Shown: positions 21,587-32,779 of the stretch, piece after piece
Position numbering within the stretch: the first letter of the stretch is position 1
Layout of the letters: every line of letters starts with the position of its first letter
NCBI GenBank assembly: GCA_002221725.1
Contig: NJFT01000245.1
Coordinates: 1 to 58,629, forward strand
Reading direction: 5' to 3'
Length of the DNA: 58,629 nt
Source: Scedosporium boydii
Taxonomy: Eukaryota > Ascomycota > Sordariomycetes > Microascales > Microascaceae
The notes under the pieces: generated by a model
Seen by the model: only the letters and a program-made list of their open reading frames with translations
The model's database searches: none
Told to the model about the DNA's origin: nothing
Program-made: the position numbers and the translations under genes

Positions 21587-22678
21587 ATGCAACCATCACC
21601 ACCTCTCCTCAGCTCCGTGCTCATCACGGGTGGCTGCGGCTTCCTAGGCTACACCCTCGTCGACCAACTCCTCCGTGATCCAGAATGCGGCCCAATCCAC
21701 GTCATAGACCGCGTAATCAGCCATAACCGCCACGACGGCGTGTCCTACTCCCAGGGAAGCATCACCGACCGCGCGCTGATGCGGCAGATCATCGACGACG
21801 TCCAACCTACTGTGGTCTTTCACCTGGCGTCGCCCAACTTCTCCTTCCCTACGAAGGGGCGGGGGGATTTCTACGAGACAAACGTCGAGGGGACTAAGCT
21901 TCTCTTGGAACTCTCCGCAGAGAGTCCCTCGGTAAAGGCGTTCGTGCACTGCTCTTCGGTGGACATCTACGCCAACGCGCCGCACGTCCAAGTGGACGAG
22001 ACGCATCCGACGCTCACGTCCTACCACGAAGAGTACGCGCGCACGAAAGCCCTCGCGGAGAATCTCGTCCTTGGGGCAAATGGCCAACAGCTTCGGACCG
22101 TCAGCTTACGCCTCGCGCACATGTACGGTACGCGCGATTCGCAGCAGGTCCGAGTCCTGCTGGACATGTGCGCCGGGAACAAACCGCTCTTCCAACTTGG
22201 GCCGGGTACGAACTTGCTTTCTGTGATTTCCGTCGACAACGCGGCTGAGGCACATATTCTGGCTGCCAAGGCCCTCGTCGATCCTACTCGCTGTAAAAAA
22301 GGGAAGGTCGACGGGGAAGCGTTTAATATCTCGGATGGCGACCCGGTGCTGTTTTGGTATCATACGGGTTTGTTCTGGAGCACCGCGAGGGGGAGGCCGG
22401 TGAGGGATGAGTTGATTGTTATTCCGGAGTGGCTGGCACGGTTGGTCATTGGGATTGTCCAGTGGGTAGTTTGGATCTTCACGTTGGGATTTGTAGAGCC
22501 TCCGACGAGCGCGAGTAGCACGGCGCTGAGCTTTGCGTTGGAGCATCGTACATATAGCTCGGAGAAAGCGAGGGAGCGGTTGGTGTTTGAGCCGAAGGCA
22601 AACCATGATGAGGTTATTAGGCGGTGTGTGATGGAGGAGATGCGGAGGAGAGAGACGAAGAACGGGAGCAAAGGGTAG
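21587..22678 (+). CDS. NAD(P)-dependent 3-beta-hydroxysteroid dehydrogenase/sterol C3-dehydrogenase-like protein (extended SDR)
   Basis: This is an extended short-chain dehydrogenase of the 3-beta-HSD family, intronless, 363 residues. The Rossmann nucleotide motif is GGCGFLG at residues 15-21. FHLAS follows the fourth strand, a serine-rich stretch CSSVDIYA lies near 124-131, and the catalytic pair is Tyr150 and Lys154 in EYARTK. The C-terminal part has a strongly hydrophobic helix (about 282-302, VIGIVQWVVWIFTLGF), as in membrane-associated sterol dehydrogenases of the ER such as ERG26. Whether it is ERG26 itself (oxidative C4-decarboxylation in ergosterol synthesis) or a paralogue acting on another steroid or terpene cannot be told from sequence; no other sterol or secondary-metabolism gene lies beside it. 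GC-rich coding sequence starts sharply at the ATG. Confidence 0.85.
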   Translation: MQPSPPLLSSVLITGGCGFLGYTLVDQLLRDPECGPIHVIDRVISHNRHDGVSYSQGSITDRALMRQIIDDVQPTVVFHLASPNFSFPTKGRGDFYETNVEGTKLLLELSAESPSVKAFVHCSSVDIYANAPHVQVDETHPTLTSYHEEYARTKALAENLVLGANGQQLRTVSLRLAHMYGTRDSQQVRVLLDMCAGNKPLFQLGPGTNLLSVISVDNAAEAHILAAKALVDPTRCKKGKVDGEAFNISDGDPVLFWYHTGLFWSTARGRPVRDELIVIPEWLARLVIGIVQWVVWIFTLGFVEPPTSASSTALSFALEHRTYSSEKARERLVFEPKANHDEVIRRCVMEEMRRRETKNGSKG

Positions 22679-24203
22679 CCATCCCGTCGTGAAGGACGTA
22701 AGCTTGGAGTGGAGCTACGAGCTCTTCCGCTTCTTGTTTTTACCATGTTATACTTCGTCACGTCTGTAAACAAACACCCTTGCATCTTGAAGGTCCATAT
22801 CATATCCATCTGCTACAATAATTACAGCAACATTTTCAAGCTCAACCTCTAGCGCAAGCGGCCACAATTTCGATAATGTCTAGACGACAACGCAATTGCG
22901 TATGGTCCGCCCTCCACAATCTGGTCAATGTCATCGGCCGCCTCGAAGATGATGCATGCGCCCTCTTATCTCCTAGCGATGCAGTCAAGCTCACAAAGCC
23001 CAACTTGGACTTGTCTTTTGATGCAATATCTCCTTCACCAAGCTCTACTTCTCGGTTCCCAGACCGCCTGATCGATGCACTCCTGGACGGCTAGCTTCCT
23101 CTCCAACACCGTCAGGATCCTCGCAACGATGGGAGTTGCCACGAGTTCTCTCTATTAGTCGGGGAATTCGCCGAGACGTGTTGTTTTTGGGCCGGGACGA
23201 CTACTGCTCGTTGTCGGGATCACCCTCAGCTGTAACTCGCTATTCTACTCGCCGTCCCGTCCCCTCTCCTTTCCCTAAAACCCACGAGCTCATCTATTAA
23301 GACAATTTCACAGCATGAGAGAGAGCAGCAACACTTCCTCGTCATTCACCCTGCTTCATAGGCATTAATAGTCAATCTAACCAGAACATGCGCACGAATC
23401 CTCGAGGGCGTCTTCGAAGATCCCCGGTGCTCTCGACTCTCAGTTTTCTCGCATGGTGGCATAGAACATACGCCAACCCATCCCACCACAACCGAGTCTC
23501 ACTTATCTGTCGCGACCAAGCCATGAAAGGACTGAGTCAAACAGCGAGAGCGCCAGCGGCCATGGTGTGATATTCTAGCATGGACATCCTTTTTGTCTGG
23601 AGCCATGGCGGCTAATGGAGACGTGGCCATATTCCCCTAAGTGGGAGGAAATGTGAGACTGGAGTTGACGAGAGACTAAGGGCTGCGAGCGGATCTACAG
23701 TAGCGGACAGGTAGTTGGGCTCGGAAGCCAGTGATGCGCCTGATGAGGAGCGCTGAAGAAAGAGACGGAACTTGTCTGGATAGTTATATCTCAAGGTGCC
23801 GCAGTTCGAGTATAAGGTTTAGCCAGGTTATTAGTAAATTGCAAGAGGAATCTGATAGTCGCTAGGCTGATCGAGCTGAAGTGACTTGGAATTCGGTCAA
23901 GAAGAGCTTTGTGGATTAATGCTTTGCAGACTCAGCGATATGAAGTCGGAGCTTCCCTCAGACTCCAAGTCACGTGTCCCGAAACGTCAACCATTCAACT
24001 CCAACATCAGAGCTGTCTGCGACAGCAGGATAGAAGAGACGACATCACAGCGAGCTTCCGTTTTTATTCATCTTGATTTTTTTTGACGGAAATCTGTACC
24101 CTATATTCAGAGAGTTCGACAATGCCCGCGCTGCGGAGCGCTGTTGATCCCTAAACCACCCTTTCCTATTACCACCCCTCCCTAAACACTCCGACCGCCC
24201 AAC
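22679..24203. other. Intergenic region upstream of SEC6
   Basis: About 1.5 kb has only short frames. The 72-codon frame at 22876-23094 starts with ATG but has a low-complexity Ser-rich end and no family resemblance, so I do not call it. The 3' part should contain the SEC6 promoter; no TATA box is obvious. Confidence 0.5.
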
Positions 24204-26459
24204 ATGGACTCCGTACCGGCGCTCGCGGAGCTCCTCCGCCACCCCGAAGACCTCGACAAGATCCCCGCCCTCAAACAAGAATTCGCGCGCAAGAAAGCGA
24301 CCATAGATGGCCAGCTCCGGAGCGGTCTGCGCGAGCAGCTCGAGACGACCCAAAGCGGGATGACGGGCCTCACGGACGGTCTCAAGACGGTGCAGCAGAT
24401 CAAGGACGAGATGATGAAGATCGACAAGCTGTGCTCCGAGTCGCAAAACATAATCAAAGACATCGGCACGATAAACTTCGTGTCGCAGGCCCACCGCAAT
24501 TTCGGCGCCGTCGAGACGATGAGGAAGAACCTCGAGACCTTCAACGAGAGGCTAAACACCGTCGAAGGCATGCTGAGGGAGGACGACGCGGATAGGGAGA
24601 ACATGCCGAATTTGCTGCCGGTGCACTACGAGCTTACGCAGTTGAGGAATATACGGGACGACGCGATGGAGCAGATACAAAAGGCCGACGATTCGAGTTT
24701 GCAGTCGACGCTGGAGGATTACTTCGAGAGGCTGGACGACATGATCGACTGGTTCGACGAGCACGTGGGCCTGCTGGCGCTGAACCTCGTCAACCTCGTC
24801 GTCAACGGGAACAACGGGCTCGTGGTGCGCTTCGCCGTCGTCATGGAGGCCGAGGACAAGAGCGACCAAAAGGTGTTGGCGCTGCAGCAGGCGCTCAAGG
24901 ACCACAAGGAGATGGCGGCGCGGTTCCAGGGCATCACGGACGGCGCGAAACAGGTGCGCGGATACAAGGGGAAGTTCCTCGAGGCGATACGGCTGAGCGC
25001 CGAGCAGCAGTTCAATGAGGCGAAGCAGCTATTCCTCGAGGACCCGACGAAGCTGGAGAAGACGATGAAGTGGTACTTTAACGACCTCAATGCCGTCAAA
25101 ATCGGCATGTCGCCCTTGATGCCCAAGAAGTGGAAGATTCTCAAGATGTATGGGAACGTGTACCACAAGCTCATGCACGACACGCTTGTCGGCGTGATAG
25201 ACGACCCGGCTACGAGCTCGGCCACGACGCTCGAGATCGTCGGCTGGCCCGAGAAATACTACAAGAAGATGACCAAACTTGGCTTCAAGCAGGACGAGCT
25301 GAAGCCCCACATTATCGACAACCGCGAGGCCGAGCTCGTGCGCGACTTCCGCCAGCTCATCATCAAGTACCTCGACGAATGGATCGAGCGTATTTTCAAG
25401 TCGGAGCAAAAGGACTTCGCCGAGCGTAACGTCGAGGGCTCCAACCTCGACCAGGACGAGTACGGCTACTTCCGCACGCGCAACCTCGTCGACCTGTGGC
25501 GCATGATGCGCGAGCAGATCGACGTGGCCGCCAACTCGCAGCGCGCCGACGTCGTCGAGGGCGTCATCGACGCCATGCTGCAGCGTCTGCGCTCGCGCCA
25601 GCAGGCGTGGCAGAAGATGCTCGAGGACGAGGCGGCGCGCTACGAGAACCCGACTCCCGAGAATAACCTCGATGGGTTCCAGTCCCTGCAGGACTGGCTC
25701 GTGGCCACAGCCAACGACCAGATAGCTTGCATAGACGACAACGAGGACGAGAACCGCTTCGGCTACCTCTCCAGCTTCGTGCAGAAGCTCGAACCCCTCG
25801 TCACGCCGCAGTACCTCGAGCGCGCCGACTCGGAGATCAACGCCCTGCGCGACGGATACGTCGATTTCTCCACCTGGTGCATGACAAAGTTCGCGCAGCT
25901 CATCTTCGCCGTGGACTTTGCGCCCGTGCTGCCCGATTACTTCACGCCCAAGTGGTACTCTGCCACGGCGATGAAACAAATGGTCGTCACCTTTGACGAG
26001 TACGTCTCCGACTACCGCCAGGTCCTGCACCACTCCCTCGTCGACATCTTTATCGAAATCTTCGCCGACGAGCTCCTCATCTCATACCTCTCCTCCGTCC
26101 GAAACAAGGGCGCCAAATTCCGCCGCGCCGATCCCTTCCAGGACAAGATCTTCAACGACGTCCAGACGGCCTTCGAGTACTTCGACGGCCTGCCGAACCC
26201 GGACGTCGCCGACTCTATTAAGCAGACGTGGCGCGTCACCGAGCCGTTCCTGCAGCTCCTTACTGCGCCCAAGGAAGAAGTCCCTAATGCCTTTGAGGGG
26301 TTCAAGATGGCGTATTGGGATTTGCAGATTGGTTGGGTAGAGGCCGTCTTGAGGTCGCGGGATGACTTTGAGAGGAGCATGTTGAATAGCGTTAAGGCGA
26401 GGGCGGCGAGGATCGATGTTGTTAGGGGGCCTGAGACGATAATGGGACGGGTAAAGTAG
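24204..26459 (+). CDS. SEC6: Exocyst complex component SEC6
   Basis: This is a subunit of the octameric exocyst that tethers secretory vesicles to the plasma membrane before SNARE-mediated fusion, in hyphae mainly at the growing tip. It is a single uninterrupted exon of 751 residues, normal for the family. The N-terminal 150 residues are heptad-rich and should form the coiled-coil rod that packs with other subunits (LETTQSGMTGLTDGLKTVQQ; NIIKDIGTINFVSQAHRNFG). The C-terminal two thirds is the all-helical Sec6 domain (KWYFNDLNAVKIGMSPLMPK; FRRADPFQDKIFNDVQTAFE). No signal peptide or membrane segment is present. It is convergent with EDE1, 584 bp between stop codons, so the two transcripts may overlap at their 3' ends. 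The lack of introns contrasts with most neighbours. Confidence 0.96.
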   Translation: MDSVPALAELLRHPEDLDKIPALKQEFARKKATIDGQLRSGLREQLETTQSGMTGLTDGLKTVQQIKDEMMKIDKLCSESQNIIKDIGTINFVSQAHRNFGAVETMRKNLETFNERLNTVEGMLREDDADRENMPNLLPVHYELTQLRNIRDDAMEQIQKADDSSLQSTLEDYFERLDDMIDWFDEHVGLLALNLVNLVVNGNNGLVVRFAVVMEAEDKSDQKVLALQQALKDHKEMAARFQGITDGAKQVRGYKGKFLEAIRLSAEQQFNEAKQLFLEDPTKLEKTMKWYFNDLNAVKIGMSPLMPKKWKILKMYGNVYHKLMHDTLVGVIDDPATSSATTLEIVGWPEKYYKKMTKLGFKQDELKPHIIDNREAELVRDFRQLIIKYLDEWIERIFKSEQKDFAERNVEGSNLDQDEYGYFRTRNLVDLWRMMREQIDVAANSQRADVVEGVIDAMLQRLRSRQQAWQKMLEDEAARYENPTPENNLDGFQSLQDWLVATANDQIACIDDNEDENRFGYLSSFVQKLEPLVTPQYLERADSEINALRDGYVDFSTWCMTKFAQLIFAVDFAPVLPDYFTPKWYSATAMKQMVVTFDEYVSDYRQVLHHSLVDIFIEIFADELLISYLSSVRNKGAKFRRADPFQDKIFNDVQTAFEYFDGLPNPDVADSIKQTWRVTEPFLQLLTAPKEEVPNAFEGFKMAYWDLQIGWVEAVLRSRDDFERSMLNSVKARAARIDVVRGPETIMGRVK

Positions 26460-27043
26460 GGGTCGTCGTAGGGTATATATCTAGATTATGAAGGGTTGGA
26501 TGAAGGGGGTTTGCTGTGTGGGATTTCAGCTGTACTTTGGGTTTCCTTTTCTTTTCTGTTCTAGCTTACGGCGCGGTATGGGAATGCATCAATTGATAAT
26601 GGATCACTGCTCTTTTTGTCCCCCTTGAGGAGAGAGAGACGAAATCCGGTCTCATACATCGAAGACGCGGAACTCGTTTGGATGTGGACTTGGAGCCATT
26701 TGTAGAGAGAACCAGGAAAGACGTCAAATGGACCACGAATGCCACTCTCTCCTCCTTATTTACAACCACATCCCGCTCCCAAGTAAAATACAAGACATGA
26801 TACAACTTGGTTCACAATGCATTACCGCCGCCTCCCACTACAATCTTTCTCATTCCCCCCTCGTCTCCAAATTCAACGAGACATGTGTTGAAACAAAAAA
26901 TATCGGCTTTCTTGTATGCATTTACGACGTTCAACTCCATCCCATACAAAAAAAGAAAAACCAAATAATGATCGTGGTGTTTGTGTGTGGAAAATAACTA
27001 CTTCCTCACCTCCCCCCCTAAAATTCATTCCCCACTGACGCGA
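26460..27043. other. 3' intergenic region between convergent SEC6 and EDE1
   Basis: This 584-bp segment should contain both transcription ends. It is A/T-richer than the flanking coding DNA. No ORF is supported. Confidence 0.6.
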
Positions 27044-30000
27044 TTATGATGAGCTGGCAAGAAAGTTGGCAGCCTACGCATAAAAAGAAAAGTTAGACAA
27101 CAACCCTTTTGAAAGAAAGGAAAGAAAGGCAAAGAAAGTGAAGCGCCGCACGGCTGGTTACAAGGACAAAGGGAAACCCACCCTCTCAATATCATAATCA
27201 TACTTCTCCAACGCTGCCAAAGCATCTGTCCTCGAATACCCCATACTCGTCAAATTCTTCAACAACGGATCGTCGCCCGTCTCGGCACGCGAGAGTTCCG
27301 GCCGCGTAGCCGTCTCCTTGGGCGCCTCGGCAGTCTTGGGCGAGTTGCTAGCTGCCGAATCGAGGTTCGAGAACATAGCGTCCCAGTCCTGAGCATCAGA
27401 GGCCGAGATACCGGTTGTCGCCGGGGCTCCAGTGGTGACAGTGGCCGCAGTCGGGGTTGCGTTGTTGTTAGCAAGCGAGCCCGTCGACAAGGTGCCAACA
27501 AAATCGAAGCTACTCTCACCGCCTCCGAAAGCCGTCGAGGACTCGGTCTTGGCCTGGCTGGTAGGCGGGCTGCTGTCGAAGACGGAGTTGAACTCGTCGA
27601 GGCCGGACCTAGAGATGTTGGCGAAGTCGTCGTCGGCCGAGCCCTCCTTGGCGTCTTCTAGACCCTCAAAATCGTCGTCTAGGTCGGAGTCGAATGGCGT
27701 CTTAGACGGAGGAGGAGGGGCAGAGGTGGAGGAGGTCTGGGGCGCGGGCGCAGTCGTCACCGCGGTTGGGGTGGTGGCTAGTGGAGAGTCGAAGAAGTTA
27801 TTCGCGGCATTCGCGTTGCTATTACGAAAAGATTGTTAGAGAATGTACTTTATTACGAAATAAACACAACAAGCTCACGAGCTATCGCTATGATATAGAG
27901 TATGGTATGGTGGAAAAGGGGGTAAAACAAAAACAAGTAAAACAGCAACGGCGAAAGCGAAAGGAGGGAAAGAATCCAAGGGCTGGGAAGGGGAAACAAT
28001 CTACCTATTATTATGCCCAGACGACTTGTCAGCAGCACTCTCCCCAATCATAGCCATAAAAGCGTCGGAAGCCTCCTGCTTAGCCGCCGAAGAAGCAGCA
28101 GGCAAAGCAGTCGCGTTATCCTTGACCGTCACCTGGCTATCCTTCCCCTTGGGAGACGACGGCGCGAAATCGTCGTCGAAACCCGCCTCGCTATCCGACT
28201 CCGATTCGTCTCGCTCCAGCTCCGAAATGGGAGGGAACTCGGTGTTGAAGGTCGAGAACGCGTTGGCGCTGTCGTCCTTGGCCTTGTTGTCCTGGCTCTT
28301 GTGGATCTTGGTGAAGCTGGCAAACGCGTTGTCGAACTCCGCCTTGGCCTTGGCCTGGTCCATCGAAGCGAACGGGTCCGAGTCCCTAACCGATCTTTCT
28401 CCCGTAAGCTTCTTCTCCTCGCTTCCAGCACCGGCAACAGGTGTCTCAGCAGCTGCTCCGCTGGTGTTGCCCGAGTCGCCCGTAGCGCTAGACTTCACCT
28501 CGGCCGCCGACGCAGTGTTGCTTTGTCCAGTATTGGAGGGCTCAAGAGGTGAGAACGCGCCCGAGAGTGGGGAGCCTAGAGCACCCTTATCGTCTCCGGT
28601 CCGCGACAATGGGGGCGACACCTGTCGAGAGGACGACAGAGATTCGCCAAGATCCTTCAACGGAGGGAAGCTCGAGCTGAGTTGGCGCGACTCCGGCGGA
28701 GCAGGAGGCTCGACGTTCAAGGTAGCCTGGCGGCTGATAGTAGGACTGGTGGTGGCGGGGGTTCCGAATGAACCACCGCTCCCCGTCGAGTTGCCGGTGT
28801 GATGGCGGATAGCCGAGGCGGCAGTGGGTGGGGGAGGGGTGGCCGACGCCTGGGGGAATGGCGAACCGAAGATGTCGTCAAACGACTTGTCGGACGCCTT
28901 CATCGGCGGGGAGGCAAAAGCGCCGATCATGTCCGTGCTGGCAGTTCTCTTAAAGAATGGGTTGTTCCCGCTACCAGCGGACGGAGTGGGGCTAGAGATC
29001 CCCGCAGGACCGGACTGCAAAGAGCTGCCCGTCATCTGTCTCGAGAGCTCCTCGCCTCCCTTAACCAGCTCGTCAGCCTCGGACTTCAGACGATCACGCT
29101 CGCCCTCGTTGGTAGAGAGCTGCTTCTTATTGATGGCCACGAGGCCCTTCTGCTGACGGGCTTCGGACTTCAGCTTCTCAATCTGGGGCTTGAGCTGGGC
29201 AATCTCGGCGTTGAGAGCTCGGATCTTCTCCTTCAGGCTAGCGTTCTCCTGCTGATCAGCCTGTAGCGCAGTGACGACCTGCTGCTTCTGGCCCTGCAAG
29301 TCCTGGCACGTTCCCTCGAGGGACATGCACTCGGCCTGGAGCTTCCTGGTGTCGGACTTGGTCGCGGCAAGCTGTTCCTCCAAAGCCCGGACGTCCTTGG
29401 CCTCTTTTTCGTACATGGTCCTGAGCTGAGTGAGCCGCTGCTCGAAGTTCTTCTTCTGCTGGCTAGCCTGAGTCAAGTCGTGCTGAGTCGACGTCCTTTG
29501 GGTCTGGAGGTTCGTCATTTGCTTCGTAAGGGTTCCAATCTGGTTGGAGATATTGGCCAGCTCCGTCGTCTCGTTGGTGAGCTTGGCGCTAATCTCGGGA
29601 TCAGCATCGCCGAGAAGATCCTCCGAGCCGCCACCGCGCTTCGAATCACCCGTGTGCTGTTGATGCTGAAGAGTGAGGCCCTTTCCGAAAGACGATGAGG
29701 GTACGAACGGCCGGAACTGACTGGCAGTTGGCGAAGCACGAACGGGAGATGTAGGCACAGGTCCGCTGCTAAATGGATCGCTAGCCGCGGAGCCACCGGT
29801 AGCTAGAGGCGCCTGCATTGTGGCAGGCGGACCATCGAGCTCGAAGAGATCATCAAGCGCAGATTTCTGCGCTGGCGGCGGCGGCTGTGGTTGGGCGGCC
29901 TGAGGAATAGGGGCATCGAAAGGAGAGGTGGCAGTCGGCGGCCGGACTTGGTTGCGCATGCTGGGCGGGATCAGGTTAGGGGGAAGGGTCGTAGGCAGGA

Positions 30001-31253
30001 CGGCAGTTCCATCGCGATTCGCTCGCTGCTGGCGGATGAGATACATAGCGATAGCGAACTCATCCTTGTTCAGAACACCCTCCGAGTTGATGTCGGCGAG
30101 ATCCCAAATCTGCGCGAGCGTCGCAGCGCTCAGGTTAGACTGGCTGAAGAAGGGCACGGCCTCCTCGCCGGTAATGAATCCTCGCCTCGTCTTGTCAAGG
30201 TCATCGTAGATGGTATCGAACTTGGCTTTCTCGGCCGGCGTAATGGCCCATGCAGCGCCCGCACCACCAGCTAGGCCCGACGGCTGCGGCGCGATTGTAG
30301 CATGTCGGCCGAGAGGGCTTCCCGTGCGCAGCTGGGCAGAGCCGCTGAGCTGGCGGGGGATGGCCGAGAGGGTGCCCGTCGCGGTGGGTGACTGGCGCGG
30401 GGCGGGGCCACGACGGTTGGCAGCTTCCACTAGCGCGGGAGGCAAGGTGCTCGGGATGGCCTTGAGGGCGCCGACCTTCATGGCGTTGAGGAGGTGCATG
30501 GCTATCACGAATTCGGAGGCAATAAGGGCGCCGCGCTGCTCCGTATCGACCAACTGCCAGACAAGACCCAGGGTTTCGTTGGGAAGGCCCGACCTCTCAA
30601 AGATCTGCTTGGCTTGGTCGCCGGGCATCAGGTTCCCGGCGAGGAGTGGTTGTCTCTCGAAAATGCTTGCATACTGGGCAGCCTTGTCCGGGGTGAGAGG
30701 GGGGATCCTGACAGGGCCACCCCCAGTACCTTGAGGTTGGACGGCAGCTGGGGGGGGAGGTGACGTCGGGGTCGCGGTTGGTAGGGCGACGCCATCAAAC
30801 TGGGGAAGAGGGCCGCTCTGGCGAGCTAGCTCAGGAGTGGGATCGCGACCAGCTTGGGCATGGCCGAGTAGTCGAAGAGCGACGGAGAAGCCGGCGGGAG
30901 TTAGGAAGCCCCTATTCTCGGTATCGGAAATTTGCCATATCTAGAAAACGCAGAAGCCGCGTCTTGTCAGCTAAACCAGGGCCAAACATTCCTGAGAGGA
31001 CAACGACCATCGCAGTAGGCTAGCGGCTGCCATAAATTCGAAGACAGGATATCGTAAATGAAACAATCCATACCTTTCCGAGAACCGTCCTATCCAGCCT
31101 TGTCTTCTCGAAGAAGCTCACAGCAGTCTCGCCAGTCACAACACCAACATTATCGAAGTCCGCCTGGCGAAAGAGCTGCCCATACAGACGCTTCTCCTCC
31201 GGCGTCAAGCTAAGATTCTGCGTGGGATCGGTGGTGGAAGACTCCCCCGACAT
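27044..31253 (-). CDS. EDE1: EDE1/Eps15-like endocytosis scaffold (three EH domains, coiled coil, UBA)
   Basis: This is an early-arriving scaffold of clathrin-mediated endocytosis at the plasma membrane; EH domains bind NPF motifs of adaptors and the UBA binds ubiquitin on cargo or adaptors. Four exons, 31253-31074, 30940-28005, 27818-27182 and 27073-27044, encode about 1260 residues; introns are 133, 186 and 108 bp. EH domains lie at about 15-105, 140-215 (IFERSGLPNETLGLVWQLVD) and 291-375 (TLAQIWDLADINSEGVLNKD). A long coiled coil spans about 508-694, followed by Ser/Pro-rich and acidic linkers. The UBA is at the extreme C-terminus (LTSMGYSRTDALAALEKYDY). Its last helix comes from a final exon of nine codons plus stop (AANFLASSS); the read-through alternative in exon 3 would truncate it. 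It is tandem with alpha-tubulin upstream. Confidence 0.95.
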
Positions 31254-31500
31254 CCTGTAATTGAGGGTTTATGTGGCTGACGTCGTCTAAACGATGGCGG
31301 ATAAAGGGAATGGGACGGATTAAGTAAATCGACTAACGGGGGGGCTATCGTGTTCGGTTCGGGCGGATTGGGTTGATTCGTGGTTTCGTCACCAAGGCTA
31401 GCAGGTCATGACATAAAAAATAATAAAAAAGGGGGGGATGGAAAGAACGAGTCGCAATATTGGCAACTGAGATAACGACAGCTGCGGGAAGGCTTAGAGA

Positions 31501-31516
31501 ACTTCGTATACGAAGT
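31501..31516. repeat. Perfect 16-bp palindrome of the ACTTCGTA family
   Basis: ACTTCGTATACGAAGT reads the same on both strands. It lies 248 bp upstream of the EDE1 start codon and is built from the same half-site as the dispersed TACGAAGTA motif. A dimeric binding site is possible; nothing in the sequence proves it. Confidence 0.65.
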
Positions 31517-31713
31517 ATTAATCGGATGGGGCCTCGGGCAGAGAGATGATAGAGTGCGCCTGGATTATTGCGAGAGGTTGGTTTTCCTAGCAGATTTGGA
31601 GGAAGCGCTGGGACTGGATTGGGACTTGCTTGGATCGAGATTAATGCTCAGTAATAATTCCATAGACTGCTGCTGGTACAATTGTACAAGTCTCACTTAC
31701 TGTCAACTACAGA

Positions 31714-31724
31714 GTACTTCGTAC
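31714..31724. repeat. GTACTTCGTAC copy of the dispersed motif
   Basis: This exact 11-base copy is shared with 36146-36156 and 58209-58219 and, inverted, with 36173-36183. Confidence 0.6.
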
Positions 31725-32779
31725 AGGGTCGCATTGACGTAGTGCAGTGTACAAAATACGCTAGCAAACAGGCATGAACCCCTAAGTTTGGAAGTATTAT
31801 TACCCCAGTTTTCTTTGCTCACAACAATTCCAGTCTTCGTCACTTCGTCACTTTTGTCACCAGTCCAACCCTGCATGGTCCAAGCTTCTGGTCCCTCTCC
31901 GGCCCGTTTCAGTTGAAATAGCGGAATTACAGCTGGCATCGGAAATATTGATCGAAGCTTGAGCGAAAGCTGCTAGAGAGGGTGATCAAAGAAGCATGCA
32001 TAGAAGCTTGCTTCTTTTTCTTTTCTTCCTTTTTTTTTCTTCGTTCGCCGCAGTACAGGGGGAGCACAGTAGACGTCATACAACCTTAAAATGGATTCTG
32101 CATTGTCCGGCTTCGGCATCGGTATCGTGGCAAAATCTACGGGGTCGACGCTGTAGCTCCTCGGGGTCCGAGGCCAGTCCAATGTCCCTGGGCCTTTCCA
32201 GTGTCCCAACACACCAGAGATCGTGTCAAGTAGGTTGGATGCACCAGGTCATTACATCATCGCTTCGATTACAAAATTATAAGAATAGCTTGATCCCTAT
32301 CCTTCGGCGGGTGCATTAAAAGGTCGCTTTTAAAAAGGGCTAGTAGCTATGTGCATATCGTAAGGCGCAAGCGCAAAAGGGTTTGCCAAAGGCGGCTCAA
32401 GTTTCGGGTCTCATCAAAAGAAAATAGAGTAATAAAGTAATTAGAGCGAGAGAGAAAAAGTGAAAAAAAGAAAATGAACATACAACCCATCTACCTTTTC
32501 CGTCCTTAGGCTCAGCAGGCATTACAAGAGATATAGCGGCCGAAGAAAGTCAAAAGAAAGTCAAAAAAAGGGGATATGGGTATGATTTTTAGAAACTTCA
32601 ACTCCTGCCTATCCGACTTCTTTTCTTTTTGTAAAGGAATTTCTCGACGCGCGGGGGGTGGGTGGATATTGGGTATGTGTAAAGGGGGACGCGGATGTGA
32701 GAGGCATCGTTACATTTTGACCATTATAAAGTGATTAAACAAACGAGGAAGAAACTTTGTGGTGGAGAATCTAGCCCTC

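Larger units (their letters stand above)
31254..32779. other. Intergenic region: EDE1 promoter side and alpha-tubulin 3' side
   Basis: About 1.5 kb has no supported gene. A perfect 16-bp palindrome lies at 31501-31516 and a GTACTTCGTAC palindrome-like motif at 31714-31724. AG-rich sequence at 32400-32580 probably belongs to the alpha-tubulin 3' flank. Confidence 0.55.

Noticed and set aside
25029..26033. 334-codon minus-strand frame
   Set aside because: It is antisense to SEC6, has a repetitive Val/Leu/Glu composition from C-ending codons, and shows no domain.
28013..30734. Several plus-strand frames of 110-258 codons
   Set aside because: They are antisense shadows of the long EDE1 exon.
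31501..31516. loxP-like site
   Set aside because: The arms resemble loxP, but the 8-bp spacer is missing and nothing else suggests a vector or phage insertion.
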